Counted from the first letter of the stretch, positions 15,897-26,151 are shown. The stretch: 64,000 nt of DNA from Magnetococcales bacterium (GCA_015231375.1 JADGBT010000007.1:55084-119083); one strand, 5' to 3'. Notes: generated by a model from the letters alone, not told the origin. Program-made: numbers and translations.

Positions 15897-17783
15897 TCAC
15901 GCCGAGGGGGCAGGGGAGTGGCGTCGCAGGATCAGACCGGTGCCACCCTGAAGGCGGGGATGGGGAGGAACAGGAAAGATGGAGACCCTCACCTGGAAAG
16001 GGGTCTGATCCGCATGCAGGGCCGAGACCAGACCCGGAGTCCCTGTCAGACCATTCGGGAGCAACCGGGAGACGGGCATCCTGTCCGGCAGCGCTCCCTC
16101 ATGACCGAACTCCCGGGAAGCCGCCCGATTGGCCAGAATGATCTCTCCCGGATCGCTGACCACCAGGACCGGATCCGGGATGCCGTCGAACACCGCCATG
16201 AACCACGCTTCCACCTGATTGACGCCAGCCAGGGTCTCTTCCGTCTTCCGGGCGATCAGCAGAATCTCCAGGTTCGACGCCAGCAGCGGCGTCAACTCTT
16301 CGATCTGAAGTCGATGGCCCAGAAAATCCGGATCCAGGGAGGAGAGTTGCAGAATACCCAGCAGACGCTCGCTGCGCAGGATCGGCAGAATCAGCAGGAC
16401 TCGCGGGGTGGCGTCGCCCAGCGACGAGCCGATGCGCCAGAAACCATCCGGCGGCAGATCGAAACTCAGCGGTTGACGATCGCGGGCGCACTGTCCCAGC
16501 AGTCCTTCCCCGAGGGCGATCCGCTCCGGGGCCTGATCATCTCCGAAACGCCCCACCCGCATCAAAACCGATCCTTCGGTCCGATCGTTTTCCAGCACAT
16601 AAAAAACGGCCTGATGCACGGCGAGGAAACCGCTCAATTGCTTGAACCATGCCTGGGCCAGATCCGGCAGGCTGCGGGCCTGCTGGAGGGCGGCTCCCAC
16701 CTCGGCCTGACGGCTTTTGATCATCACCTCCGCCACCAGTTTTTCGGCGGCATCCTGGGTTTTGGCCACCGCATCGTGGCGGGCGTGGGACTCCCGGAAG
16801 GCGCGCAACGCCACCAGCAACAAAAAGAACAGGCCCGCCCCCGCCGAAAGACCTATGGTGACCATCACCGATGCCGGGATGACGGGTTCCAGATCGCCCA
16901 ACAGGAGCAGTGACCAGTCGCCCGCAGGATCGTTCCAGCGCAACACCGCCCTGGAGAGCACATGGCGCTTGTGATCGATCCAGATTTTCGGTTTGGAGAG
17001 ATCAAAGGGCAAGGTCACGGGCAATCCGCCGTTTTCGTAGGTCTTGCCGAACTGGTTCAAGCGGGTGATCGCCTCGATCCGTGTCGGCGTGGGCGTGCCG
17101 TTGATGGAAAACAGCCATTCCTCCTCGGTGGAGGCGAACACCACACCCTGGGGCGACAGCAGAATGGCTTTGACCCCGAAGCCTGTCAGCCGTTGATCGA
17201 GTTGTTCTCCCAGCAGCTTGATCACCACCACGCCGATGATCGCGCCGTTGCGCGAGGTGCCCTCCCGAATGGCGTCGGCCACATAGATGCCCCGTTCTCC
17301 CGACTTGGATCCCACCGCCAGATAGACGTTCTCCTTGCCGGCCATGGCCTGTTGCCAATAGGGTCTGAACTGGATGTTCTTGCCGACACTCGATTCGTGA
17401 TCGGTTTCATGGACAACGATTTTCCCCTGGCTGTTCATGATATAGATGCCGTCCGCCGCGAGCATGATCCGGGCGGTTTTCATGCGGGCCAGTCCTTCGG
17501 GATCGTTGGGAGGACGTTTGCCTAGCGCCAGTTCCTTGAGCAGGGGTTCGTTGAGACCAAAAAGCGACGCCACCCCCATGGCCTGACCGCGCATGGTTTC
17601 CATCTCCAGGCGCGCCGCTTCCCGCTGCGCCTGACCGTCGAGCAGAATCTGGAAATCTTCCACCACCAGAGTGTGGTACAGGTGACTGGCCAGAAAACCG
17701 GTCAGCAGAGCCAGCACCAGCACCAGCAGCACCGCCTGACGGGGCTTGAGCAGCAACCAGTGTTTCACGGCGGTCATCATCAC
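15897..17783 (-). CDS. membrane sensor with Cache, GAF and PAS-like domains, no output domain
   Basis: A 628-residue inner-membrane protein. It has a membrane helix at about 15-33, then a periplasmic double-Cache region (IMLAADGIYIMNSQGKIVV, VGKNIQFRPYWQQAMAG, YVADAIREG). A second helix at about 308-330 (VMVTIGLSAGAGLFFLLLVAL) leads to a coiled linker. Inside the cell come a GAF domain (about 380-510) and a PAS-like domain (VFDGIPDPVLVVSDPGEIILANRAA). No histidine kinase, GGDEF, methyl-acceptor or phosphatase module follows. Its start overlaps the stop of the upstream sensor by four bases, so the two are made together. The ligand is unknown. Confidence 0.78.
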   Translation of the reverse strand: MMMTAVKHWLLLKPRQAVLLVLVLALLTGFLASHLYHTLVVEDFQILLDGQAQREAARLEMETMRGQAMGVASLFGLNEPLLKELALGKRPPNDPEGLARMKTARIMLAADGIYIMNSQGKIVVHETDHESSVGKNIQFRPYWQQAMAGKENVYLAVGSKSGERGIYVADAIREGTSRNGAIIGVVVIKLLGEQLDQRLTGFGVKAILLSPQGVVFASTEEEWLFSINGTPTPTRIEAITRLNQFGKTYENGGLPVTLPFDLSKPKIWIDHKRHVLSRAVLRWNDPAGDWSLLLLGDLEPVIPASVMVTIGLSAGAGLFFLLLVALRAFRESHARHDAVAKTQDAAEKLVAEVMIKSRQAEVGAALQQARSLPDLAQAWFKQLSGFLAVHQAVFYVLENDRTEGSVLMRVGRFGDDQAPERIALGEGLLGQCARDRQPLSFDLPPDGFWRIGSSLGDATPRVLLILPILRSERLLGILQLSSLDPDFLGHRLQIEELTPLLASNLEILLIARKTEETLAGVNQVEAWFMAVFDGIPDPVLVVSDPGEIILANRAASREFGHEGALPDRMPVSRLLPNGLTGTPGLVSALHADQTPFQVRVSIFPVPPHPRLQGGTGLILRRHSPAPSA

Positions 17784-19957
17784 TCGCCTCCCCTGGGCAA
17801 CGATGGCGTTTCGGCGCGGATGATGGCCGACAATCGTTTGAACCGTTCGTAGGCGGGATGGATCTTTCTGTCGTAGAACACCACCACCGCACCGATCACC
17901 TGACCATCACGCGCGATGGCGGTGGTGGAATAACCCACCGGCAGTGGAGTGCCCTGTTTGGACCAGAAGCTTTCGTCATCCCGGGAGCGGGGTTTGCCAT
18001 CCCGGAGGGTTTTGAGGATCTGGCTTTGTTCGATGGGCAGGGGACGTCCATCCGGATGACTGTGGTGCAGCCAGTAATGAAACGGCTGGCCGATGGTCTC
18101 CTCTTCGTCATGGTCGAGCATCTCCAGGGCGGCCCGATTGACGAAGGTGATGATTCCCTCCTGATCCAGTCCCACAATGCCGTTGTTGACCGCTTCGAGA
18201 ATCAGACGGCTGCGTTCTTCGGCTGCGGTGGTCTGGGCCAACAGTTCGGTGGTGCGGGCGGCCCGCAGCAGGATATCCAGGCTCATGGCCACAATGGGTT
18301 GCAAATCGGCCAGCAAGGTCCGGTCGGTCTCTTCCAAAGGACGGAAGGTGGCCAGTTCCAGCACGGCGAACAGGCGTCCCCCATGCACCACCGGCAGAAT
18401 CAGCACGGATTCCGGCACCGTGTCACCCAGACCCGATTGAATGCGGAAATAATCCTCTCCAGGCTGTTTCAGAGTCATGGAGATGCGGTTGAGCGCGCAT
18501 TGCGTCAGCAGCGGTCCCAGGGGGCGCGCCAGATCCTCGGGGGTTGCACCGATTCCACCATAGCGGGCCAGGGCGGACAGGTGTTGTTGCGCCTCGTCCC
18601 ACAGACAAAAGACCCCCTGTCCCAGATTCAAGGGGGCGGCGATTTCGGAGAGCAGGGTTTGCGCCAGTTGCGCCGGAGTGTGCGCCTGTTGCAAACGCGC
18701 GGCGATCGTGGCCACCAGGGTGCGGCGGGCGGTCTGTCCCTTGACGTTGACATGGCTGGCTTCCAGATCGGCGAAGGCCCGTTCGATCAACCGTCGCACC
18801 GCGTTGACCAGTCCGAAGGCGGACAGCATGGCGAGCAGGGCGATGGTCCCCATCACCCCGAACAAGACCGCGACCAGATGACCCGATACCGCCTGGGCGT
18901 CGCTTTCCGGGGCCATGGTCACCACGCGGAACGCCTGCTGATGAATCAACAACCGATGAATGCCTACCAGCCAGGGTTCACTGTCTTTGGATTCCGGTTG
19001 AATGGTCAGCAGTTCGTGTTCCGAGCCTCCCCGGGCGCGGGGCAACGCGGCGGACAAGATGGTGAGGCCCAATTCATGCGGTTTGCGCAAAACGGATTGA
19101 CGGATCTCCTCATCATTCTGGAACCGTTCCTGATGGGGCAATCCCAGCACCTTGCCTTCGGCATCCAGCAAGGCGACCTGACCATGCCGACCGTATTTCA
19201 AGCGGTTGGTGAACCGGGACATGTCCATCAACAAGATATCGAAAGCCACCACGTAGCGTTGCCCGGATCTGGAATCGGTCCAGCCCATCGAGGCGGTGAT
19301 TCCCGGTTCTTTGGTGGTGGCGAACTGATAGGGCGGGGTCCAGTGGATATGCTCTTCTTCGGTGCTTTCCATGGCTCCGACGAACCAGGGGCGGAGACGC
19401 ATGTCGTAATCCTGCTCCCGCCACTCTTCGCCGCTGGGGGTGCGCGCATCCTGCCACGACAACCAGCGATGACGCTTCGCCGTTTTGGGCAGGTCGGAGA
19501 TGCGGTTTTTCCAGCCGTCCGGGGTCTTGAGCAGCATGAGTTCCCGTCCGGCGTCCGTGGCCAGATGGATGCTGCTGACCAGGGGATGTTGCTGGATCAC
19601 CGGGATCAGCAGGCCATTGAACGACTCTGGATCATCCAGGCTGAGGCGTTCATCCCGCGTCCAGTCCCGCATGGTGAGCAGCATGGCGTCGATCTGGGCG
19701 GCCAGGGCGTTGAACTGATGGATCACCCGTTCCGCCACCTGACGCTGTTGCATGGCGGTGTTGCTTTCGGCCAGAGGCCGGGCCTGAATCAGGTAAAACG
19801 GAACGATGACCCCCAAAGCGGCGATCAGCACGATCAGCGGTGTCGCCAGTCCCAACCGGTTTAGTTGACGGTGAATGAACAGGGCGTTCTGTTCGCCGGA
19901 ATCCGGGTCTTCGACCTGGGCGGTTGTGCGCGGATTCTGGCTGCTGCCACGGTTCAT
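17780..19957 (-). CDS. membrane sensor with Cache, GAF and PAS domains, no output domain
   Basis: A 725-residue relative of the downstream sensor. The first membrane helix is LGLATPLIVLIAALGVIVPFYL-like at about 45-65. A long periplasmic Cache domain follows (DYDMRLRPWFVGAM, WTPPYQFATTKEPGITASMG), as in proteins that bind small organic ligands. Then come a second helix (LVAVLFGVMGTIALLAMLSA), a GAF domain and a PAS domain (LILEAVNNGIVGLDQEGIITFVNRAALEML, with a PAC-like GYSTTAIARDGQVIGAVVVFYD). It ends soon after. The ATG at 19957 is preferred to one at 19981. Four-base overlap with the next gene. Confidence 0.78.
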   Translation of the reverse strand: MNRGSSQNPRTTAQVEDPDSGEQNALFIHRQLNRLGLATPLIVLIAALGVIVPFYLIQARPLAESNTAMQQRQVAERVIHQFNALAAQIDAMLLTMRDWTRDERLSLDDPESFNGLLIPVIQQHPLVSSIHLATDAGRELMLLKTPDGWKNRISDLPKTAKRHRWLSWQDARTPSGEEWREQDYDMRLRPWFVGAMESTEEEHIHWTPPYQFATTKEPGITASMGWTDSRSGQRYVVAFDILLMDMSRFTNRLKYGRHGQVALLDAEGKVLGLPHQERFQNDEEIRQSVLRKPHELGLTILSAALPRARGGSEHELLTIQPESKDSEPWLVGIHRLLIHQQAFRVVTMAPESDAQAVSGHLVAVLFGVMGTIALLAMLSAFGLVNAVRRLIERAFADLEASHVNVKGQTARRTLVATIAARLQQAHTPAQLAQTLLSEIAAPLNLGQGVFCLWDEAQQHLSALARYGGIGATPEDLARPLGPLLTQCALNRISMTLKQPGEDYFRIQSGLGDTVPESVLILPVVHGGRLFAVLELATFRPLEETDRTLLADLQPIVAMSLDILLRAARTTELLAQTTAAEERSRLILEAVNNGIVGLDQEGIITFVNRAALEMLDHDEEETIGQPFHYWLHHSHPDGRPLPIEQSQILKTLRDGKPRSRDDESFWSKQGTPLPVGYSTTAIARDGQVIGAVVVFYDRKIHPAYERFKRLSAIIRAETPSLPRGGE

Positions 19958-20091
19958 GGGAATTCCACAATGAAGGAGCACGACGATAAAGCGTCAGGGA
20001 TTGCCCATCGGGCCACTGATCATGCAGGTGGTGATTCGCTTTGATTCAAATTGTACAAGATGCCCGCCGACTTGCCAAGAGAGGCCATGCC

Positions 20092-20160
20092 CCCATGCCT
20101 CATGTCCCCATTTCCCATGCCTCATCATTCCCGATTGCCCATGCCTCATCATTTCCGATT
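20092..20160 (+). repeat. three imperfect 22-24 bp tandem repeats
   Basis: CCCATGCCTCAT begins at 20092, 20114 and 20138. The last two copies are 23-bp near-identical units (CCCATGCCTCATCATTYCCG core). They fill the middle of the 277-base space between the hrpA end and the sensor start. I see no gene in this space and no promoter I would defend. Confidence 0.6.
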
Positions 20161-20234
20161 CCCGTGATTTCGGTTTCGCGGGGATCGCACCGGGTGATAC
20201 CAGGCGGTGGCAGGGTCGTTTGGTGTCCATGCGG

Positions 20235-23200
20235 TCACGCGATGGTTTTTTGCAGTTGAGCCGCCAATCTTTTGGGGGAGACCGGCAGGATGGTTTTCAA
20301 CTCCTGGGCAAACAATGAAATACGAAACTCCTCCAGCATCCAGCGCAAGGCGATCAACTCCGGGTCGTGCAGATTCTCTTTGGCGTGTCGTTCGGCCCGT
20401 TTGCGATACTCCTGCCAGTAGCGCACGGTTTCGCTTGCCTGACGGGCATCCTTGAGCGGATCCCGGGCGCACCGGTCCAGACGCACCTGCATGGCCTGAA
20501 GATAAACCGGCAGTCGTTCCAGCCAGAGGGGGGGCGTGGAGCGCATGAAATCCACTGGCAGCAGATGGGTCAGTTGTTCCTGGATATCCGGGACCGCCTC
20601 TTTCAGGACCGGGGGCGGGGCCTGCTGAATGGAGCGGCGCACCTGGGCATAGGCGATGAGAATGCGTTGCGCCAGGGCCATGCCCGTCGCGACCGCCGGC
20701 ACCAGTCGGTTGCGTCCGGATTGCAGTCGGGCATGGAACTCGTCCGGGTCGCGGATGATGGATCCTTCCGTCGGCAGAAACACCTGGGTGATGGCCTGTC
20801 CGATCACCTGATCCACCATCGCCACCTGGGGAGCGGGTTTGCCCATGGTCAGGGTCAGAAAGGCCATGGCGGCTTCGTGGGAAAGGGGATGGCTGCGCCG
20901 GATCCCCTGAAGCACCGAAGCCAGATGCAGCATGAACAGTCGGATCAGTCCCTGTCGGGTGACGGCGGTCGCACCCACCGGATCGTTCATCAACCGCAAG
21001 GAGACCGAATCCCCGTCGTCTTGCAAAACCGGGGTACCGTGAATCCGTATCCCGCCGGCATCCAGGATCACCTGTTCGGGGATCGGGCCGAAATCCCAAC
21101 GGGTCAAGCCTTTTTTCTCCCAATCGGTCTTGGGGAGTTTGTACAACCGCTCGCGGGCGTCCGGGCACAGTTCGCTGCGCAACGCCTCCAGATCCCGGCC
21201 CCGTCCAAGCACGCGGGTGCCGGAGTCATCCACGATCAAGAAGTTCATGCGCAGATGATCGGGCAAGGTCTCCCCCTGCCAGGCGTCCAGGGGGATGTCG
21301 CAACCGTTTCTGGATTTCAATAATTGGATTAATGTAACCTTCAAGGAGCCTACAGGTTTCGTTAACTGGCTCATGCACCACTCGGCGCTCTGGGGCAAAG
21401 GCACCAGGGGGCGGCGCAACGATTTGGGCAGAGATTTCAACAATGCCAGAATCTTGTCCGGCAACAACCCCGGCACCAGCCACTCGAAGGGCAAAGGAGA
21501 CAGGCCATTCAAAAGGGACAGGGGAATGCGCGCGTTCACGCCGTCGTTGTTGCCGCCAGGATCGAAGGTGTACTCCAGGGCGAACTCCTGACCATCGATG
21601 ATCAGATGACCCGGAAACCGCTCGCCGCTGATCTCTCCATCGTCGCGCCGCAGCACATCCTCCCGACCGAAATACAGAATGCGCGGATCCTGTTTGCGGG
21701 CTTCGGCGTACCACTCGTGAAAACGGCGCGCGCTGTGAATCGAGGCCGGAAGCAGGGCGTCGTAAAAGGCGTAACGTTCCGGATCCGGGGTGAGCAGATC
21801 CCGGCGGCGGGATTTGTGTTCCAGCTCCCGCACCTCGGCGATCAGCCCCTGATTGTGGACAAAAAACGGCGCGCTGGAGTTGAACTGTCCTTCGACCAGG
21901 GCCGACTGGATGAAAATCTGCCGGGACTCCACCGGATTGATGGGCCCGAAATGGACCTTGCGGTTGGCGATCAGGATCAGGCCGAACAGGGTGACCCGTT
22001 CCGTGGCCATCACCTGTCCGGGCTGTTTCTCCCAGTGGGCCAGGGTGTAGGAGCGACGACACAAGGAATCCGCCGCCACTTCCAGCCACTCCGGCTCGAT
22101 GCGGGCGCAGGTGCGGGCATACAGACGGGAGGTCTCCACCAACTCCCCCGCCACGATCCAGGCCGGGGGTTTGCGATGCAACGCAGAGCCGGGATGAATG
22201 AAGAAACGGGTCTCCCTGGCGCCGGAAAACTCCTTGAGATCGTTCTTGCAACCGATGTTGCCCAACAGACCCGGCAGCAACGCCTGATGAATCTCCGCAT
22301 AGGTGGCCGGGGTCTCGTTGGGACGCAACCCGATCTCCCGGCTCATCTCCTCCAGTTGGGCGTGAATCTCCAGCCATTCCCGCACCCGCACCCGTGACAG
22401 AAAATTCTCCTTGAGGAAACGGCGGAATCCGTTGTTGGAGGGATAATCCACCCGCCCCTGTTGGATGAACGCCCACAGATTCAAAATGCCGACAAAATCC
22501 GATTGGGCATCCTTGAAGCGGGCATGGGACTGGCGGGCCGTATCCCGCCGTTCCCGGGGTTCTTCCCGGGGGTCCGGCAAACACAAGGCCGAAACCAGAA
22601 TCAGAATCTCCCGCAGTCGTCCCCGTTGTCCCCCTTCCAGCAGGATGCGTCCCAATCCGGGCGGCAGGGGGAAGCGGGCCACCTGTTTGCCGACGCGGGT
22701 CAGATGACCATCTCCGTCGATGGCTCCCAACTCCTCCAGAAAACGCATGCCCTGGCCAATGGCCCGGGCCGCCGGGGGATCGACAAAGGGAAAGACCTCG
22801 ATTTCGCCGATGCGCATGGCCTTCATTTGCAAGATCACCGCATCCAGAGACGTGCGCAGAATCTCCGGGTCGGTGAACTGGGGACGGGCGAGGTAATCCT
22901 CTTCGGAATAGAGTCGAATGCAGATTCCTTCCGCCACCCGCCCGCACCGTCCCTGACGCTGGTCCGCCGACGAGCGGGAGGTCTTTTCCACCGGAAGCCG
23001 CTGAATGCGCATCCGTTCGCTGATGCGGCTGATGCGCACCAGTCCCGAATCCACCACATACCGCACCCCCGGCACGGTGATGGAGGTCTCGGCCACGTTG
23101 GTGGCCAGGATCACCCGCCGTTTGCCTCCGGTCTGAAAGATGCGCTCCTGGTCGGCGCCCGGCAGACGGGCGAACAGGGGCAAGATGTCGGTCCCTGGTC

Positions 23201-24176
23201 CCAGTCCCTTGCCCAGGGTTTCGCCAATTTCGCGGATCTGCTGCTCTCCGGGCAGAAAAACCAGAATATCCCCATGCATGCCGGGTTGGGACAGTTCGGC
23301 CACGGCACTGACCACGGCACTCTCCAGGCTCGACTCTTCCGCCTCTTCCAGGTCGTTTTCCTCGCTGGCTTCCACCACCCTCGGGCGGTAGCGGGTCTCC
23401 ACCGGATAGGTGCGCCCCGACACCTCGATCACCGGAGCCTGATCGAAATGACGGGCGAACTTGTCCGCATCCAGGGTGGCGGAGCTGATGATCAGCTTGA
23501 ATTCCGGACGTTTGGGCAGAATCTGCTTGAGCAGACCGAGCAGAAAATCGATGTTGAGGCTGCGTTCGTGGGCCTCGTCCACCAGAATCGCCTCGTAACG
23601 GGTCAACAACCGGTCGCTTTGGATTTCGGCCAGCAGGATTCCATCGGTCATGATCTTGACCAGGGTTTCAGAAGCGGTGTGATCGTTGAAGCGTACCTTG
23701 TGTCCCACCAGACGCTCGGCCGCGCCCCCCAGATCCCGACTCAAGAAATCGGCGATGGAACGGGCCGCGATCCGTCGCGGCTGGGTCACCCCCACCATGC
23801 CCGCGCTGCCCAATCCCAGTTCCAGACAGATTTTGGGCAGTTGGGTGGTCTTGCCCGAGCCGGTCGCCCCCCGCACGATGGTCACCGGATGTTTGCGGAT
23901 CGCTGCGGCAATCTCGGCGCGTCGCTCGGTGACGGGCAGATCCTCCGGAAAACGCAAGGCCGGAATGGCGGCGTGGCGGCGTTCCCGTTCGGCGCGGGAG
24001 CGTTCCAGATCGGCGCGCAGGGCTTCCAGGCGTATGGAGTCGGGGGGCGTGTTGGGATTCCGGGCTTGCCGGGTCAACTCCAGCAACCGTTTTCGCAAGG
24101 CATGGCGGTCCCGGATCATGCAGTGGGCCAGCAGACCCATGCCGGGCAGTCCGGTATGGCTCAAGGGAATCTCCAT
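20235..24176 (-). CDS. hrpA: ATP-dependent RNA helicase HrpA
   Basis: A 1313-residue DEAH-box RNA helicase; in E. coli HrpA acts in mRNA processing and stalled-ribosome rescue. Walker A is GATGSGKT at about 103-110, the DEAH box is at 200-203, and SSATLDADKFA (motif III) follows. NVAETSITVPGVRYVVD and DQRQGRCGRV (motifs V and VI) are also present. The helicase-associated and OB domains and the long HrpA-specific C-terminal DUF3418 region account for the rest. Length matches E. coli HrpA (about 1300). It lies 61 bases after rsmJ on the same strand and may be the last gene of the prs operon. Confidence 0.93.
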   Translation of the reverse strand: MEIPLSHTGLPGMGLLAHCMIRDRHALRKRLLELTRQARNPNTPPDSIRLEALRADLERSRAERERRHAAIPALRFPEDLPVTERRAEIAAAIRKHPVTIVRGATGSGKTTQLPKICLELGLGSAGMVGVTQPRRIAARSIADFLSRDLGGAAERLVGHKVRFNDHTASETLVKIMTDGILLAEIQSDRLLTRYEAILVDEAHERSLNIDFLLGLLKQILPKRPEFKLIISSATLDADKFARHFDQAPVIEVSGRTYPVETRYRPRVVEASEENDLEEAEESSLESAVVSAVAELSQPGMHGDILVFLPGEQQIREIGETLGKGLGPGTDILPLFARLPGADQERIFQTGGKRRVILATNVAETSITVPGVRYVVDSGLVRISRISERMRIQRLPVEKTSRSSADQRQGRCGRVAEGICIRLYSEEDYLARPQFTDPEILRTSLDAVILQMKAMRIGEIEVFPFVDPPAARAIGQGMRFLEELGAIDGDGHLTRVGKQVARFPLPPGLGRILLEGGQRGRLREILILVSALCLPDPREEPRERRDTARQSHARFKDAQSDFVGILNLWAFIQQGRVDYPSNNGFRRFLKENFLSRVRVREWLEIHAQLEEMSREIGLRPNETPATYAEIHQALLPGLLGNIGCKNDLKEFSGARETRFFIHPGSALHRKPPAWIVAGELVETSRLYARTCARIEPEWLEVAADSLCRRSYTLAHWEKQPGQVMATERVTLFGLILIANRKVHFGPINPVESRQIFIQSALVEGQFNSSAPFFVHNQGLIAEVRELEHKSRRRDLLTPDPERYAFYDALLPASIHSARRFHEWYAEARKQDPRILYFGREDVLRRDDGEISGERFPGHLIIDGQEFALEYTFDPGGNNDGVNARIPLSLLNGLSPLPFEWLVPGLLPDKILALLKSLPKSLRRPLVPLPQSAEWCMSQLTKPVGSLKVTLIQLLKSRNGCDIPLDAWQGETLPDHLRMNFLIVDDSGTRVLGRGRDLEALRSELCPDARERLYKLPKTDWEKKGLTRWDFGPIPEQVILDAGGIRIHGTPVLQDDGDSVSLRLMNDPVGATAVTRQGLIRLFMLHLASVLQGIRRSHPLSHEAAMAFLTLTMGKPAPQVAMVDQVIGQAITQVFLPTEGSIIRDPDEFHARLQSGRNRLVPAVATGMALAQRILIAYAQVRRSIQQAPPPVLKEAVPDIQEQLTHLLPVDFMRSTPPLWLERLPVYLQAMQVRLDRCARDPLKDARQASETVRYWQEYRKRAERHAKENLHDPELIALRWMLEEFRISLFAQELKTILPVSPKRLAAQLQKTIA

Positions 24177-24237
24177 GGAAAAGAAGGGTGGGGTGACGTG
24201 GATCGACGCGGCAGGCTTTTGATCTTTTGGATGGACA

Positions 24238-25017
24238 TCAGGCTGTGAAATAAAGATCGTAACGCACGGTTCGGCCCGTGACCACCGCGTGGGCCGTCTT
24301 GTCGGCCAGGGGAGGAGAGAGACGGGGCCGTTTCACCACCACCCGTTGACGCGCCCCTTCAAGAGCGGTGTGCAACAAGGCTTCGGCGTCGGGATCGTCC
24401 CCGACCACGGCGCGCAACTGGCGCATCTCTTTTTTCACCAGGGCGGCTTTGGTGCGTTCCGGGTGCATGGGATCCAGATAGACCACCTCCGGCGCCAAAA
24501 CGCCATCCCCGCCGGATCGACCAAGACGCTCTTTGGCCTCCCCCAGAGCCAGGGTCAAACGCCCGGCTTCCGGAAGTCCGGCCTGAAGGGCGCGCTGCAA
24601 GCCGTTTTCCAGCAGGGCGTGAATCACCGGGGAGCGTTCCACCATCTCCACCCGGCATCCCAAGGCCGCCAGCACGAACGCATCCCGCCCCAGTCCGGGG
24701 GTGGCGTCCAGCACCTGGGGGCGCACCCCGCTTTTCAGCCCCACCGCCCGGGCCAGGGTCTGACGCAACCCCTCCTGACGCCGCGCCTGGGCAATGGCGG
24801 CGGAAAATTCCACACCAACCGGTTGGCCCCGACCGCGAACCCGCTCCACCAGCTCCCAACGTTCCCGGGTGACGTTCAACACCAGTCGATCCCCGGTCTC
24901 CTCCCACGCCAGCAGAGGCAAGGCAAACCTGTGGGCCAGGGTCTCCGCCTCCGGGAGCAGTTCCGGATCGGCGGTGGTCACCACCAGATCGGCGCGCCCG
25001 GAATCGTTCAAGTTCAC
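24238..25017 (-). CDS. rsmJ: 16S rRNA (guanine1516-N2)-methyltransferase
   Basis: RsmJ methylates G1516 of 16S rRNA in the 30S subunit. The SAM site is VLDATPGLGRDAFVLAALGCRVEMVERSP; the catalytic-site motif is VVYLDPMHP (DPMY/H-P type), followed by KAALVKKEMRQLRAVVGDD and VVVKRPRLSP. All are diagnostic for the family. The start is GTG at 25017, overlapping the ychF stop as GTGA and giving 259 residues. The open frame extending further upstream is only the opposite frame of ychF. Confidence 0.9.
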   Translation of the reverse strand: MNLNDSGRADLVVTTADPELLPEAETLAHRFALPLLAWEETGDRLVLNVTRERWELVERVRGRGQPVGVEFSAAIAQARRQEGLRQTLARAVGLKSGVRPQVLDATPGLGRDAFVLAALGCRVEMVERSPVIHALLENGLQRALQAGLPEAGRLTLALGEAKERLGRSGGDGVLAPEVVYLDPMHPERTKAALVKKEMRQLRAVVGDDPDAEALLHTALEGARQRVVVKRPRLSPPLADKTAHAVVTGRTVRYDLYFTA

Positions 25018-26123
25018 ACGTTGAACCGGAAGTGCATCACATCCCCATCCACCACCAGGTAGTCCCGGCCTTCCACCCGCAGCAGACCCTTCTCCTTGGC
25101 GCCCAATTCCCCCCCCGAGGCGATGTAATCCTTGTAGGCGATCACCTCGGCGCGAATGAAACCCCGTTGAAAATCGGTGTGGATGGCTCCGGCGGCGTCG
25201 TAGGCGGTGGAGCCTTGGGGAATGGTCCAGGCCCGCGCCTCCTGGGGACCGGCGGTGAAATAGGTCATCAAGCCCAGCAGATGATAGGCGGAGTGGACCA
25301 TGCGATCCAGTCCGGACTCTTCCAGACCCAGATCCTCCAGAAACGCCCGCCGCTCTTCGCCGTTCAACTCGGCGATTTCCGCCTCGATGGAGCCGCAAAT
25401 GGCCACCATGCCCGCTCCTTCCTCCTGGGCAATGGCGCGCACCGCGTCCACCAGGGGATGTGCGCCAGGTTTTTGCGCGGCGGCCACCTCATGCTCGGCC
25501 ACATTGCAGACGTACATCACCGGTTTGGCGGTCAGCAGGAACAACTCCTGAATCTCCAATCGATCCGCCGGGGTCAGCTTCTGGCGTCGCACGGGCACGC
25601 CCGCGTCCAGTCCGGCCATCAGGGTTTCGTAGAGGGCCGCCAGGGACTTGGTGTCCTTGTCGCCGAAGCGGGCCTTTTGCGCGATGGATTTGTGACGTTT
25701 TTCCAAAGCGGCCAGATCGGCCAGCATCAGTTCGGTCTCGATGATCTGGATGTCGCGGGCCGGATCCACCTTGTCGTGGACATGGGTGATGTCGTCGTCG
25801 ATGAAACAGCGCACCACATGGGCCACGGCTTCCACCTGACGGATGTGACCCAGAAATTGATTGCCCAGCCCTTCTCCCTTGCTGGCCCCTTTCACGAGTC
25901 CGGCGATGTCGAGAAATTCCATCACCGCCGGGATGACCCGTCTGGATTTCAACAGGGCGGCCAGGGTGTCCAACCGGGGATCGTTCACCGCCACCACCCC
26001 CTGATTGGGTTCGATGGTGCAGAACGGATAGTTGGCCATCTCCGCGCCGGCTGCGGTCAGGGCATTGAAAATGGTGGACTTGCCCACATTGGGCAGTCCC
26101 ACGATGCCACATCTCACGGCCAT
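25014..26123 (-). CDS. ychF: redox-regulated ATPase YchF (Obg family)
   Basis: A 369-residue Obg-like P-loop ATPase that binds ribosomes. It begins CGIVGLPNVGKSTIFNALT (G1) and has DIAGLVKGASKGEGLGNQFL (G3) and the altered G4 typical of YchF (VCNVAE), which favours ATP over GTP. A TGS-type C-terminal domain ends VEGRDYLVVDGDVMHFRFNV. It follows pth by 28 bases, the usual pth-ychF order. It is translationally coupled to rsmJ by a four-base overlap. Confidence 0.95.
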   Translation of the reverse strand: MAVRCGIVGLPNVGKSTIFNALTAAGAEMANYPFCTIEPNQGVVAVNDPRLDTLAALLKSRRVIPAVMEFLDIAGLVKGASKGEGLGNQFLGHIRQVEAVAHVVRCFIDDDITHVHDKVDPARDIQIIETELMLADLAALEKRHKSIAQKARFGDKDTKSLAALYETLMAGLDAGVPVRRQKLTPADRLEIQELFLLTAKPVMYVCNVAEHEVAAAQKPGAHPLVDAVRAIAQEEGAGMVAICGSIEAEIAELNGEERRAFLEDLGLEESGLDRMVHSAYHLLGLMTYFTAGPQEARAWTIPQGSTAYDAAGAIHTDFQRGFIRAEVIAYKDYIASGGELGAKEKGLLRVEGRDYLVVDGDVMHFRFNV

Positions 26124-26151
26124 GGGGAGGCTCCTTGCACGGTGTTGTTTA

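Noticed and set aside
17858..19864. 668-codon plus-strand frame opposite the upstream sensor gene
   Set aside because: The minus strand has clear Cache, GAF and PAS domains; the plus frame is Gly/Gln/Arg-rich noise.
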